A DNA stretch of 64,000 nt from Paralvinella palmiformis (lineage: Eukaryota > Annelida > Polychaeta > Terebellida > Alvinellidae). The notes under the pieces were generated by a model. It was not told where the DNA came from. It did no database searches and saw only the letters and a program-made list of their open reading frames with translations. Where the stretch lies: the NCBI GenBank assembly GCA_025642065.1, contig JAODUP010000675.1:328589-392588 (forward strand), given 5' to 3'. Of the stretch, positions 38,772 to 51,399 are shown piece by piece; position 1 is the first letter of the stretch, and the number at the start of each line of letters is the position of its first letter. The position numbers and the translations under genes are program-made.

Positions 38772-41498
38772 TTTTAGCTGTGTATAATAAGGCACAGGCA
38801 CAGAGAATCTCGAACCGTCAATTCAAACTCTGGACGTTTCTTCAGGGGACTGAATCCAGAGTGGCGACTTTTCTTGCTGAGACATGTGTAATGTCTCACC
38901 AGTCCCTAAGCCGCCAAGCAAAAACAAAAAGCGAATCACCTACAGCCGTGGAGTTTGGGAGTAGAACACCCAAGTCAGATCACGGCAGTAGTGAGAATGT
39001 TTAGATTAATTATCTAAGCAGCCCTATTTATAGCTATTTTTTAATTGCTGTATCTTTCTTCAAAGCAATACTATATAAACCATATAACCCAACACTGTCT
39101 TCAAAGACTAGTTATTACAGCTGGCAGGCGTAAGAATGATACTATTAAATATGTTTATCTTAATTACTATTAAAAGACTGACATCTGCGCTGAAGCAGAC
39201 CGTAATAGCGCGTCATAGCTTCCGTACTGTTTGAACTATGCTATCATTTTCAAACCTGACCTAATTTATGCTATTCTAACTATTGTAGTTCTTAAATATT
39301 ATTTATGACAAGCAGATTAGAGCCATCTTGACTGTCATAGTACAAACTGACATAACTGGACCTAGAAAGATAATTCTATTCCCACAAACAACTAAGGTGA
39401 ATTATATAGACAACTAAACTTGTTATATAAAACACACCAACCACACGAGCTGTGTCCAATGCCACCACTCGAGATGCGATGCAGTGTTTCTATTCCTGAG
39501 TCAGGAGTACATGCTTTAAGAGCGTACTGTGTCTGCTACAGTCATTTAAATGCTGGATAACCAGGCCAAACATCTAAACGGCGTGCCTCCAAAGATGTAA
39601 ATAGTGCACGGAATATATAGCTCTAGATTAACTTTTCTGAGAACGCATGGACCTAAATATGGTCTCCACGCATAGAAAACGGAACTTTCTCAACCGCAGC
39701 ATAATATGCCTTGTGATATTTGCTGGAGTGTCCAATACCTCATAAACATACAAATCCAATAAATACTATGACCTACTCGTTACTATTACATCGGCGCTTT
39801 AGCAGACCGTTATGGCAGAATTGCCCTTCTATATATTAACATTTTCAAATCAGACCTAATGTCTGCTATACAAACTATAATTATAATATAGGGTTTAATT
39901 AATGACAAGGAGACTAAAGTTAGCCTTGAATGTCAGTGTGTGTGAGTGTGTGAGTGTGTGAGTGTGTGAGCGTGTGTTTTAGCTGTGTATAATAAGGCAC
40001 AGGCACAGAGAATCTCGATCCGTGAATTCAAACTCTGGACGTTTCTTCAGGGGACTGAATCCAGAGTGGCGACTTTTCTTGCTGAGACATGTGTAATGTC
40101 TCACCAGTCCCTAAGCCGCCAAGCAAAAACAAAAAGCGAATCACCTACAGCCGTGGCGTTTGGGAGTAGAACACCCAAGTCAGATCACGGCACAGCATTC
40201 ATGAGAGTGTGATTATCTAAGCAGCCTTATTTATAGCTATTTTTTAATTGCTGTATCTTCCTTCAAAACAAGCACTTACTATATAAACCATATAACCCAA
40301 TTGTCACTGTCTTCAAAGATCAGTTTTTACAACGGCAGGCGTCAGCGACTACTATTAAAACTGTTTACCTTGAATTACTATTAAAAGACTGACATCTGCG
40401 CTGAAGCAGACCATATAAGCGTCATAGCTTCCGTACTGTCTGAACTATGCTATCGTTTTCAAACCTGACCTAATTTGATAAATATTTAACCATTGTAGAA
40501 GTTATTAGAATGTTATTTAATATGGATAAGCATTAGAGCTAATCTTGAATGTCATAGTACAAACTGGACATAACTGGACCTAGGAAAGATAATTCTATTC
40601 CCACATACAACCAAGGTGAATTATATAAGTTGTTATATAAAACCCACCAACCGCGCGAGCTGTGTCCAATGCCACCGCTCGAGATGCGATGCAGTGTTTC
40701 TATTCCTGAGTCAGGAGTACATGCTTTAAGAGCGTACTGTATCTGCTACAGTCATTTAAATGCTGGATAACCAGGCCAAACATCTAAACGGCGTGCCTCC
40801 AAAGACGCAAATAGTGCACTGAATATATAGCTCTAGATCAACTTTTCTTGAATGCAGGGACCGGGAAATATGGTCTCCACGCATAGAAAACGGAACTTTC
40901 TCAACCGCAGCATAATATGCCTTGTGATATTTGCTGGAGGGTCAAATACCTCATAAACATACAAATCCAATAAATACTATGACCTACTCGTTACTATTAC
41001 ATCGGCGCTTTAGCAGACCGTTATGGCGGAATTGCCGTTCTATATATTAACATTTTCAAATCAGACCTAATGTCTGCTATACAAACTATAATTATAATAT
41101 AGGGTTTTATTAATGAGAAGGAGACTAAAGTTAGCCTTGAATGTCATAGTACAGACTGGACATAACTGGACCTAGGAAAGATAATTCTATTCCCACAAAT
41201 AACTAAGGTGAATTATATATACAATTAAACTTGTTATATAAAATACACCAACCACACGAGCTGTGTCCAATGCCACCGCTCGAGATGCGATGCAGTGTTT
41301 CTATTCCTGAGTCAGGAGTACATGCTTTAAGAGCGTACTGTGTCTGCTACAGTCATTTAAATGCTGGATAACCAGGCCAAACACTTAAACGGCGTGCCTC
41401 CAAAGACGCAAGAAATGAACGCATAGCTTCAGATCAACTTTTCTTGAATGCAGGGACCGAAATATGGTCTCCACGCATAAAAAACGGAACTTTTTCAA
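38772..41498 (-). repeat. Higher-order tandem array of PLE 3'-end units (period about 1.2 kb)
   Basis: Blocks on the plus strand: B1 38772-39180, a1 39181-39337, C1 39338-39695, D1 39696-39787, a2 39788-39935, GT 39936-39976; then B2 39977-40391, a1' 40392-40553, C2 40554-40905, D2 40906-40998, a2' 40999-41145; then C3 41146-41498, running into the PLE coding end. The period is 1205 to 1211 bp. a1 and a2 are diverged versions of one sequence (ACATCTGCGCTGAAGCAGAC versus ACATCGGCGCTTTAGCAGAC). C1, C2 and C3 each include about the last 20 PLE codons, and C1 and C2 stop matching the element at the same codon. In the minus sense the order is PLE end, C3, then two monomers a2-D-C-a1-B-(CA)n. Confidence 0.88.
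39936..39976. repeat. (GT)n/GTGTGA spacer between array monomers
   Basis: Short GT-rich run with GA interruptions, placed between block a2 of monomer 1 and the TTTTAGC terminus of monomer 2. Confidence 0.9.
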
Positions 41499-41810
41499 TT
41501 GTAAACCTGTGGCCATTAGCTCTTATGCGAAGAGATGTACTAGTTTCGCCAACATATTGTTTATTACAGAAGTAGCATTGATAAGCATAAATAACATTTG
41601 AAGAAGAGCAATCTATATCTCCCATTATTCCAAATGTTTTTTGGGTGACAGTGCTCGTAATATTTGAGCAATCACTTATTAGATGACACGTCATGCAGTT
41701 CATAATATTGCATGGTTTTGAACCCCAACAGCTGGTAGTTGGAATGCCGGTATTTGACCGACGTTGTTTTATTTGCAATTCTCTAACAGTTTTGCCTTTA
41801 ATACCACAGT
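41434..41810 (-). pseudogene. PLE carboxy terminus: Cys motif and GIY-YIG endonuclease
   Basis: About 125 open codons from the end of a PLE protein. The RT domain is absent: upstream the frame runs into a GT array. Visible are CWGSKPCNIMNCMTCHLI, the Cys-rich segment usual before the endonuclease in PLEs, then NVIYAYQCYFCNKQYVGETS, which carries the GIY-YIG core (here VIY...YVG), then SLRIRANGHR, which carries the conserved Arg and the N-x-HR motif. The GIY-YIG domain would nick target DNA to prime reverse transcription. The frame stops at 41434 after a short PAFKKS end. The same last ~20 codons recur in blocks C1 and C2 of the array. Family call firm; fragment only. Confidence 0.88.
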
Positions 41811-42018
41811 GTGAGTGTGAGTGTGTGTGTGTGTGTGTGTGAGTGTGAGTGTGTGAGTGTGTGTGTGAGTGTGTGTGTGTGTGAGTGTGTGTGTGTGTGA
41901 GTGTGTGTGTGTGAGTGTGTGTGAGTGTGTGTGAGTGTGTGTGAGTGTGTGCTGTGTCTGTCTCTGTGTCTGTCTGTGTCTGTGTCTGTGTCTGTCTCTG
42001 TCTGTGTCTGTCTGTGTC
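41806..42018. repeat. (GT)n/(GTGTGA)n then (CTGT)n array
   Basis: About 210 bp separating the PLE fragment from the TTTTAGGGTACATAGTAAGA terminus of repeat family R2, copy 2. Confidence 0.95.
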
Positions 42019-42425
42019 TGTTTTAGGGTACATAGTAAGAGGCAACAGGCACAGAGCATCAACATATCAAACATCCTTCGAAACCTACCTCCATAAATCT
42101 AAATACATATACAGCTATACATACATTATTCTTAATGCGGATTTCAGGCAGATCTCCGATACTGCGAATGACACGGCTACATGCAGATACGTACAAAAAG
42201 CGGAAGCACGTAAAAATGTGCCATTTGAGACCACAGTTCGCAACAAACAACACGTGCGTGTGGTCGAATGGTGACTTGCTACATACATATCATAAACTAT
42301 TTTGACACCACAGTTTACATTCAACAGGAATTTTCGTGGTCCAAAAGAAACCTGGTGAAAAAACATTTGACACCTCAGATGCTAACCTCACGCTTTATTC
42401 TGGGTACGAATAACTGAATAAATCC
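42019..42425 (-). repeat. Dispersed repeat family R2, copy 2, with PLE-type terminus
   Basis: Left edge TTTTAGGGTACATAGTAAGA plus CAGGCACAGAG resembles the B-block terminus at 38772 (TTTTAGCTGTGTATAATAAG, then CAGGCACAGAG). The remainder matches 27174-27640. On the minus strand it would be the 3' end of another PLE-related element, but its internal part carries no recognisable protein. Confidence 0.8.
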
Positions 42426-42429
42426 TACC

Positions 42430-43595
42430 TACATGAACAATGTATCAATAACAAGTCCGACTGGTCTGGCGTCGAAGTTCTTCTCTAACCTAAGTGAAAA
42501 TTCAAGCCCTATATATAGCCTCAGCGTGTTAACAAACATTACAGTTTGTTCATAACAAAGAAAATGTACATTAACTCAGCGATTTAACTAAAATATAAAC
42601 AAAGTAGCAATACCGCACAATGGATTATTACTGGACTAGAACGAAATATCGTCTCAAACCTGAGTAAATACTATGATTTACTCGAGCCTAACAGCTAACC
42701 CTCATACGTTTCCGTTCATCACTAAGGGAACGTTCATTCACGCTTAATTTAGCCCATAAGTATATGTAGTTAATTATTGTATACGTTTTGAGGCCAATAA
42801 CATTAAAAAGCCGCCTTGTATCTAGTACCTAGTAACTCGGTTTATGTTTAGGGCAATATCACTTCTTAGTTCACTCTTCCATTCGTCATAGAAAGGAGTG
42901 AATTATTAGAATCATCTAAAATGAAGAAGGGTTTGATAATTTAAGAAAAGAAGAACGTTTGCGAAGGCTAGTTTAAACGAAATATGTTAATCAATTGTAA
43001 GCTAAATATGATGCTATTTATTTCACGTTGCTAGAAATGAATCAATATTTGGAATGAATCAGTATGAACGCTCAAAAATGTGACAGACAATCAGCTTTAG
43101 TGGTAAATAATGTCATTATATTATTCATTACTCGAGTGTTTCCAAGAACAAACATTCAATGTGATAATAGCAATGAGCCCCCTTTGGGCAAAATCGCTTA
43201 TTATATCACAGAATAGTGGATATCGCCATGACATAATAAGCACCTGGACAACTCCAGTAATAAGCAAAGGGACCAATATTTTCTCAGGAAAAATCTACGT
43301 TTGAGGTATTTATGGTTGGTGGTATACCTCACCCAATCAATATTATATATACTTAACAGAAGTAGCGGAATAAATGTACCCGATATATGGTGGACCTTTA
43401 CAGCATACACATTTATTCTTACACTATAAGTACTAAGAAATTTTCATTTAATCTTAATCAGTCATGTATGAGTCGTTGAGTAATTAAGTAAGGGAGTGCG
43501 TGGATGACAAAATCAACGAACGAATGGAAGAATGATTGAATAAATAAATAATTTGTTGAATAAATGAGTGAGTGCATAAATAAATGATTGCATGA
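42430..43595. other. Unassigned DNA
   Basis: No gene or element was recognised. Confidence 0.4.
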
Positions 43596-43599
43596 ATAA

Positions 43600-44640
43600 A
43601 AGGGTGAGTGAGTGAGTGAGTGAGTGAGTGAGTGAGTGAGTGAGTGAGTGAGTGAGTGAGTGAGTCAGTGTCAGTCAGTCAGTCAGTCAGTCAGTCAGTC
43701 AGTCAGTCAGTCAGTCAGTCAGCCAGCCAGTCAGCAGTCAGTGGTGAGTGAGTGAGTGAGTGAGTGAGTGAGTGAGTGAGTGAGTGAGTGAGTGAGTGAG
43801 TGAGTGAGTGAGTGAGTGAGTGAGTGAGTGAGTGAGTGAGTGAGTGAGTGAGTGAGTGAGTGAGTGAGTGAGTGAGTAGTGAGTGAGTGAGTGAGTGAGT
43901 GAGTGAGTGAGATGAGTGAGTGAGTGAGTGAGTGAGTGAGTGAGTGAGTGAGTGAGTGAGTGAGTGAGTGAGTGAGTGAGTGAGTGATGAGTGGTAGTAG
44001 TGAGTGAGTGGTGAGTGAGTGAGTGAGTGAGTGAGTGAGTGAGTGAGTGAGTGAGTGAGTGAGTGAGTGAGTGAGTGAGTGAGTGAGTGAGTGAGTGAGT
44101 GAGTGAGTGAGTGAGTGAGTGAGTGAGTGAGTGAGTGAGTGAGTGAGTGAGTGAGTGAGTGAGTGAGTGGAGTGAGTGAGTGAGTGAGTGAGTGAGTGAG
44201 TGAGTGAGTGAGTGAGTGAGTGAGTGAGTGAGTGAGTGAGTGAGTGAGTGAGTGAGTGAGTGAGAGTGAGTGAGTGAGTAGGATGTTATTTAGAGTGTTG
44301 AGTGTATATGGAGTTAGTATAATATATATGTATTGTGAATAGTGAGTTTAGATCTGTGGTTATAGTAGTGGTTATAGTGAAGAGTGGTGAGTTATAGTAT
44401 GGTGATGATGTAGTTTGGATGATGACAGTGAGTGGTATGAAGTGGTTATACATAATTGAGTGAGTGACTGAAATAAATTTTTAGTATGAAGTTATTGAGT
44501 TGTATATAGGTGTATGTAGTGATAATAGTGAGTGAGTGAGTGAGTGAGTGAGTGAGTGAGTGAGTGAGTGAGTGAGTGAGTGAGTGAGTGAGTGAGTGAG
44601 TGAGTGAGTGAGTGAGTGAGTGAGTGAGTGAGTGGATGTT
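43600..44640. repeat. (GAGT)n satellite with an internal (CAGT)n block
   Basis: GAGT from about 43600, CAGT at about 43667-43740, then GAGT to 44280. An irregular GAGT-like segment follows at 44281-44525, then GAGT again to 44634. The array is about 1 kb in total. Confidence 0.95.
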
Positions 44641-44987
44641 CTATTTACCGAGTGTTTGAGTTGTTCATACTGCCGATCGTTCAGTCAATCAATCAATCAA
44701 TTATTCAATTGTGAATCAGTCGGTCTTTCAATCTGTCGGTCATTCAGTCATTCGGTTAATCAGTGAAGTAGTGTGTCAGTTATTCAGTATGGGGATGAAC
44801 TTGTATTTCCTTTGGACTCATCACAACCACAATTAAAGGTACTGAAACGTTGTCTTTGTTAATAACCCCATTATAATTTGATCATGGAAGGCACCTGTTA
44901 AACAAAATTTCTTAACAGTAATGAAATGTTTATATTAGTTGTATACTAAGGTGTACTTTCTTCGTAGTTTGGATAATTATTTAATAT

Positions 44988-44993
<6 letters not shown>

Positions 44994-45045
<52 letters not shown>
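44994..45045. repeat. (TA)n microsatellite
   Basis: About 50 bp of TA on the 3' side of PLE copy 2. Confidence 0.95.
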
Positions 45046-45047
<2 letters not shown>

Positions 45048-45149
45048 AACGCAAACGGCAATCTCGAATATTTAACATAGCTCAAATAGCTCATCTAGTT
45101 TCGTTGGTAAAATCTTGTTCAGGTCCATACATCTAAATTACTTCCTTTG

Positions 45150-45857
45150 CAGCAACAATTATGGTAAATTTAAATTAACTTTTTTCTGGAAAAACACAAA
45201 TCCAAAAACCTGATAGCTTTGTAGTCTATGTCTAAAACGAAATACTACTACTGTACAAAACGAACTGTTTTATTGGAACAGTTTTAAAAAACGTTTTAAC
45301 TTGCTTTCATACCTATACTGAAGCCAAATATGTTAACACCCACATATTATTAGTAACTAAGTGTGTATGCTGAGATATGAATGTTGTTACTAATGGAAGT
45401 ATGTTTCAGATCCGGATGAGATCTACTTCAGAAAATATTGCCTTGTTTTATTGAAGTAATTGATAGTGTTGAGCATTTTGTAAACAGCCTTATCTTGATT
45501 TACTTTATTTGCATTAATAGAAAACCTATACAGAGGTCCAGGAGACAGTTTTGCTTAATTGATTCTTAAAATTGACTAGACACCAAAACACTAGCTTGTA
45601 TTTTGTGCTTAGAATAAGCCGTGAAGGCTTTGCAACAATAACTATTTATTCTTTCTTTGAAACGGTATTGCTTGGGTGAATGAACCTATAGTGAGTATCT
45701 TCTCCATCAGAATTAAATCATAATCATATCATGATGGCACAGGCAGGTGCAAAACTCATTTTCTTATAAATTACACATCTGTTCGTGTATTCCTTTATTT
45801 ATCAATTTCAATCCACGAATCTATAAAATGCCTGTTCATCATGGGGCCATACCATAA

Positions 45858-45905
<48 letters not shown>

Positions 45906-46650
45906 AAAGATAACAAATATATCAGTTTCAAAATGAATTTTTATATTTTCCCTAATTTGGACTTGTATTTATTGGCATAATGAGCTGCCGAATCACAGCT
46001 CAGTGAAGTGCAAGTGACCTGAATATATCATAGCCCATTAAAGACAAAAGTGTTATTTTTTATAATAATTCATAGAGTTGTATCATATACAGGACCACAT
46101 ATTTGATGTGCTTTGGATCCTACAGCATGATCAATATACATTATCTGAGCATCTAAAGATAAAAGTAACAATTATCTACTAAATCATAAGGGTTTTTTAA
46201 TTAAGAAGAGTTTTCCATTGCTGGTAATCAGATATACACAATACGTCTGCAAGGTAGCTTCTTATCTGGAACTTTACAGCAATTAAATGTCTTGTGAGTT
46301 GTGAGGAGAAAAAACTTTCGATGCATTTAGTTAGTGGGTAATAATAAAACTTGCAATTACTTACCTGTGATAATGAAGGAACAATTTAATATAATTAATA
46401 TTTCTAGAACTCCTACTGATATTTGTTGAAATCGAGGAGTTTAAATATATTATTAATTCCTTATTTTTGTAGACATTGCTGGGCGTTAATAATTTCAAGT
46501 GAGTTATATATTTTCTTCCTTTTTATATCTAACTTAAGGCTTGAAGTACACGGAACGGATTTGGATTTCTCACTTTATCAGTTGAAATTCAGTTGGACTT
46601 TACAATAATGTAATAATGTACTTATAGATGTCATGTTATATTTGTTCTAT
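45150..46650 (-). pseudogene. Penelope-like element copy 2, heavily decayed
   Basis: Recognised mainly by DNA similarity to PLE copy 1 in the same orientation. Paired blocks include AGAAAACCTATACAG with AG-TCCAGGAGA (45520s versus 21165-21190), TTGTGCTTAGAATAAGC (45600s versus 21255s), CTTATTTTTGTAGACAT (46460s versus 22300s) and ACTTTATCAGTTG (46580s versus 22385s). The minus-strand reading retains STDKVRNPNP and NVYKNKEL, matching PTDKVIDPNL and NICKNKSL. There is no open frame of note. Boundaries are approximate. Confidence 0.65.
45866..45902. repeat. (TA)n microsatellite inside PLE copy 2
   Basis: About 35 bp of TA, absent from the matching part of PLE copy 1. Confidence 0.9.
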
Positions 46651-46776
46651 GTCATAATAATTATACTCTCAGGCAAATAGATTTGCATTTTTTATATCTT
46701 ATTTGATCCAAAGTTTCAAACAAAGCATTTATGAGTCAAATTAAAACTATTGTTATCAATTTATTTCCATTATGCA

Positions 46777-46778
<2 letters not shown>

Positions 46779-46839
<61 letters not shown>
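46779..46839. repeat. (TA)n microsatellite
   Basis: About 60 bp of TA on the 5' side of PLE copy 2. Confidence 0.95.
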
Positions 46840-46841
<2 letters not shown>

Positions 46842-46844
46842 ACG

Positions 46845-49080
46845 AAACTAATCATAATAAAACATGAATATCTGAAACTTCAATTTAATGGAAATGGTGT
46901 GAGAGATTAATTTATGCATTTCTTATTTTGATTAGTCGCAAGCGTTAGCAGATTATACTAAAAATAGAATAAACAAAGAATATAAGCCCAAATAGCATAT
47001 GAAAAGCCTGGATTGAAATGTCATGTAAAAATTGAAATCTTTACTTTTAGGCGCTTTAAAAGACGGAAAATAATTTAAATCTCAAAAAGGCGTGATGATA
47101 AAACTACAAAAACCAATAAGAGTAGCGGGTTAGGCAGGCAGATGTAAATATTGGACGCCACTGAGATGTTAACCACTAACCTTCAGCCTAAATTTGTTAA
47201 AGTTGATTTAAAGAGTTTACTGATAGACCTATTAATAAAGTATTAACAAACATAGGGTAATTGTTCAATTAAGATTACCTTAGTTAAAACAGTTCAAAGC
47301 ATTACAAAGGTTATGGTCTACAGCATCAGCATCACCTTTGAATGGGCACCATAAAACATACAAATTAGGCCATTACTTGACTCTTCGTTATTATAAGGAC
47401 TTTATATTGAACTTATGGCTAAATCAATACTTATATGGGGAACAATACCTAATTATATTACAGTTATAACTATCTTAGTTGATGGCAATTTATGTGTGTG
47501 TTATACAATAATTGAAATATGCCATTATACTATTATTACACAAAGTGGTTACTATCGAGCTGAACATTTATCTCTGTGATTTCCTGGTTGTGAGATAAAT
47601 ATTATTTTATAAATATTTGTTATTAAAATAGCATTAGAACAAAGTTTAGAAACATAACAACATTATCACCTTATAGATTAGTTATTGTTTGTAGCAGTAG
47701 CATTAACGTAATAAATTTCAGCAACCTTCATATTTTACAGAATAATAATTTCAAAACATGACAACGACAAAACCACCATGCAATTAATATCAATCATCTT
47801 TACTTAGACTTGATTACATCTGGACCCCGTTAAATGAAAATTGATCCACCAAATGATTAGTTCATTGTGATTTACTACGAGGTACCTTGAATGGGCATGG
47901 ACTGGAATTCGTCTCAAGGTTAAGCATGTTTGTTGAGTTGAGGAAATGGAAAGCAGAAGCACTGTGCTTCCATACAAATTTGAGTACTAATGACAATTTA
48001 AATACTACTGAAAAATTAGGAATATGTCCTTCAGCAGCTATTACAGAATACGTTACATACATAATACGTTCAGACTGTGTACATTACAGTGGAACGTAGG
48101 ACGGGTTTTCCACTCTTCTTGATGCATTCATCATGTTAAGCCACAATTATTATATTCCAACTCACAAGTCGGCATGTTTTATATTGATATTTATATGTAT
48201 TAGTTCTTAGAATTTCATTCAACTCAAGGTAAATCAACAATACCTGGCATTTACATGACGCGCCGTATTTATGTTCATCACTCGCATATATTATGAGCAG
48301 CTTCTTTCCATTCTATTTTGATAAATATAATTCACGCTTTATGCCAATCTATATACTTTGGTAGTCCTCACCATTCTCAATTGATTAGGATCTATTCATG
48401 ACACGCCTTGTGTTATCAATAAATTTAACTAATTAGTAGTCGATATTTTCTAAACGACAATGTTCTACTACCGTAGAATAAGCAATAAACTCTCACATGA
48501 TCATGATCACACTGACACCTCAATGTGGATACCCATTAGATGAATTATCTCAACGTAATACGGAAAAATAGTATTCCTTATGAAAAAACATTTCCAATCA
48601 CATCATATCCACTAGTAGCGGTAGTGGATACTCTTAATGCGAAACATAAGTCCTTGCGATAGGATATATGTAGTTGAAGAAGATATTTATTCCTATGCAT
48701 ACGTACTAGCTTCCACTCATTAACTCTCAATATATTGAATTGAATATATCAGTACACACGATTCAAATGTCTGGTTGATGTATTGTTTTTGTTCCAGATG
48801 AGAGTATCCTTTACCAGTAACACAAACATATAAATTAGAAATAACAAGTTTCTAGACTAAATACATTCATCGAACATTTCAGCTTATTATTGTTTCTAAT
48901 ATTCATTCGATTTCCCCGTTTAATCTCCCCATTTATCCGTATATCAGTACAATCGCTTGTCCATCCACCCATCCTACCACAAGTAGTTCGTCGAATAAGC
49001 CATTAATCAATCCATCCAATCTTCCATCAGAACAGATAGCTGGAAAACTATAACGATATGTACTACTGGACACCCGTATG
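46845..49080. other. Unassigned AT-rich DNA
   Basis: Overlapping frames on both strands near 47862-48099 have no recognisable family. Nothing else was seen. Confidence 0.4.
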
Positions 49081-49273
<193 letters not shown>

Positions 49274-49279
49274 ATAGAT

Positions 49280-49945
49280 CAAAAAGTCTTTAAATTTACT
49301 GTAACTGATATGCAATATATTTTCTTCAAAATGATACTGTAGAAGAGGTGTACATCCTCTTGTCAAAAAGGTAATTATTAGAAGTCGTTAGCATAAAACA
49401 TATTAATATTCAGATATTAAACTGCACAAAGATTTAGTACTAATAGGCTCTAGATTCGGATTTAGCTTTAGATACATTCAAGAATAAAGTCATAGAACTA
49501 ACATTTGTGTGAACAAAAGTGTTTATATAATCAAAAACAACATTATAATATCACATACAAAACAAATGATATATTCTGATAAAATATCGAATCCATGTGA
49601 TAATGGTTTATAACGACAAATACATTACATCGGAAATTGCTACAATATTAAATTATGATCGATAACATCCTAAACACACTATAAAATGATATATAATTTT
49701 ATTGATTTTCCGGTTCAAAATGAATTAGATTAATTGTGTTATAGTAATGTTACATTTTATGGATTGAAGAATATCGAACAATTGCAGTTGCACAAATCCA
49801 AGGCCATGGCTAACAGTAAAGTATAAACTTCGGTTGTTCTACTTGTGTTTTTAAGAATACATTACAAAATATCATTTCATTCATATTGGTGCTATTATCT
49901 TCTCTTGAAAGTAGAATATAAATTATTTTGTCTTGAACTATCTTT
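49280..49945. other. Unassigned AT-rich DNA
   Basis: No gene or element was recognised. Confidence 0.4.
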
Positions 49946-49948
49946 CAT

Positions 49949-49950
<2 letters not shown>

Positions 49951-50034
<84 letters not shown>
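49951..50034. repeat. (TA)n microsatellite
   Basis: Pure TA array of about 84 bp. Confidence 0.95.
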
Positions 50035-50037
<3 letters not shown>

Positions 50038-50039
50038 GC

Positions 50040-50900
50040 TATCATCTTAATCAATACAATATTTTGTGTACATATCTTAATCCATATAATTTATAAATAC
50101 TCTCTTCGTTTAAGAGAAATAGTATGGCTTAAATAGTGAATTATGCCAGAAACATGAATTAAATAGACATTTACTATAGAATATAATTTATGGTTGATAA
50201 TACTGTACGAAATATCCATCAAAATATAAGTGAATGGTTTTACATATATTTAAAAAATGAAATGACAATAATAATCATGTCATTTACAGACAGTGGAATT
50301 CAGGCAAGCAAGTGGGAAAAATGAGACCTGGGTAGTACTAAATCATATCTTTAATCATAGAACTAAATAATGTACAATAGATAGATAGATATATTAATAA
50401 CAAATTGCAGAGAATGTTATATTGGACTTAATAGGGTTGGTGTATAGATGTGTTGTGAAGTCTAAAGTTGCCACTTTTCCGTTTACTATTTCAGAGAATT
50501 GCGTTGGATGGAAAAACAATTAATTAATGTTTAACAAATATTTAGTTAAGTGCGTGTGTGTTTTCGACACTTGATAATGCATTCGCTTTTGTTACAGTTC
50601 ATCCGATACTTGTGTAACATCTTGGTATACAATATCAAGGACACCCATCCTAGCTCTACGCATCTACGGTCATTAGTACAGCAGATAAAAACGTAACATC
50701 TTCAATCTTTCATCACCAATCTTTATAGTCGTAAATGCAGCAAATCCTTTCTTAATATGCTAGATGACAATTTCGGCAGCTAGTCAGAATAAGGCTCTCG
50801 AAGACAGATGACAATTACTAATTGTTCATATAAGAGTCATCAATTTGCATTTCTACAGCTAGATATCAAAATCAGTAAGCATTGATAAAATTGCCATATA
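50040..50900. other. Unassigned AT-rich DNA
   Basis: No gene or element was recognised. Confidence 0.4.
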
Positions 50901-50902
50901 AA

Positions 50903-50976
50903 ATTAATAGTAGTAGTAGCTGTACTATTCGTAGTTAAAGTACTACGATTTATATTACTACTATTACTACTCTTTT

Positions 50977-51008
<32 letters not shown>

Positions 51009-51033
51009 TTAGTCATTTTACTACTACTACTAC

Positions 51034-51071
<38 letters not shown>

Positions 51072-51159
51072 GCTGCTGTTGTTGTTGTTATTATACTAAT
51101 ACTTGTAGTAGTTTTATCAGTAATGGTGGTTTTGGTAGTAGCAGTATTAGTATTATTAT

Positions 51160-51221
<62 letters not shown>
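50903..51221. repeat. Mirror-arranged trinucleotide arrays (ACT)n, (AAT)n, (AGT)n
   Basis: ACT units at about 50955-51030, AAT at 51033-51070, then AGT at about 51150-51221. The ACT and AGT arrays are reverse complements and could pair as a hairpin. Confidence 0.9.
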
Positions 51222-51350
51222 AGCGTTCAGATGGTGCAGTGTTTAGAGGTTCTGCCCTGTAAATATCCAGGTTTTGAGTCCTAATTCGTCCCATACCAAT
51301 TTTTGTGAGATACGTGTTCCTCTCATGTCACTCCACAGTCGGGTGTCCTA
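51222..51350 (+). mobile_element. Possible tRNA-derived SINE
   Basis: TGGTGCAGTGTTTAGAGG (51232-51249) resembles a tRNA A box. GGTTTTGAGTCC (51270-51281) resembles a B box (consensus GGTTCGANTCC). The spacing is short for a tRNA but acceptable for a tRNA-like SINE head. No cloverleaf, target duplication or poly-A tail was established and only one copy lies in the window. Confidence 0.4.
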
Positions 51351-51399
51351 GTTTTAACAAACTCAACAATATTAGTAGCCATCCTAGTAGTAGTACATC

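Noticed and set aside
38772..39000. Possible hammerhead ribozyme in the PLE array (PLEs are known to carry them)
   Set aside because: On the minus strand CTGGTGA is followed by a perfect 7-bp stem (GAGACAT/ATGTCTC), but the core A is G and the required GAAA does not follow the stem directly. A covariance-model search would settle it.
38804..39004. Open frames in block B repeated at 39985-40212
   Set aside because: The frame is conserved only because the whole monomer is duplicated. It lies on the strand opposite to the PLE and matches no protein family.
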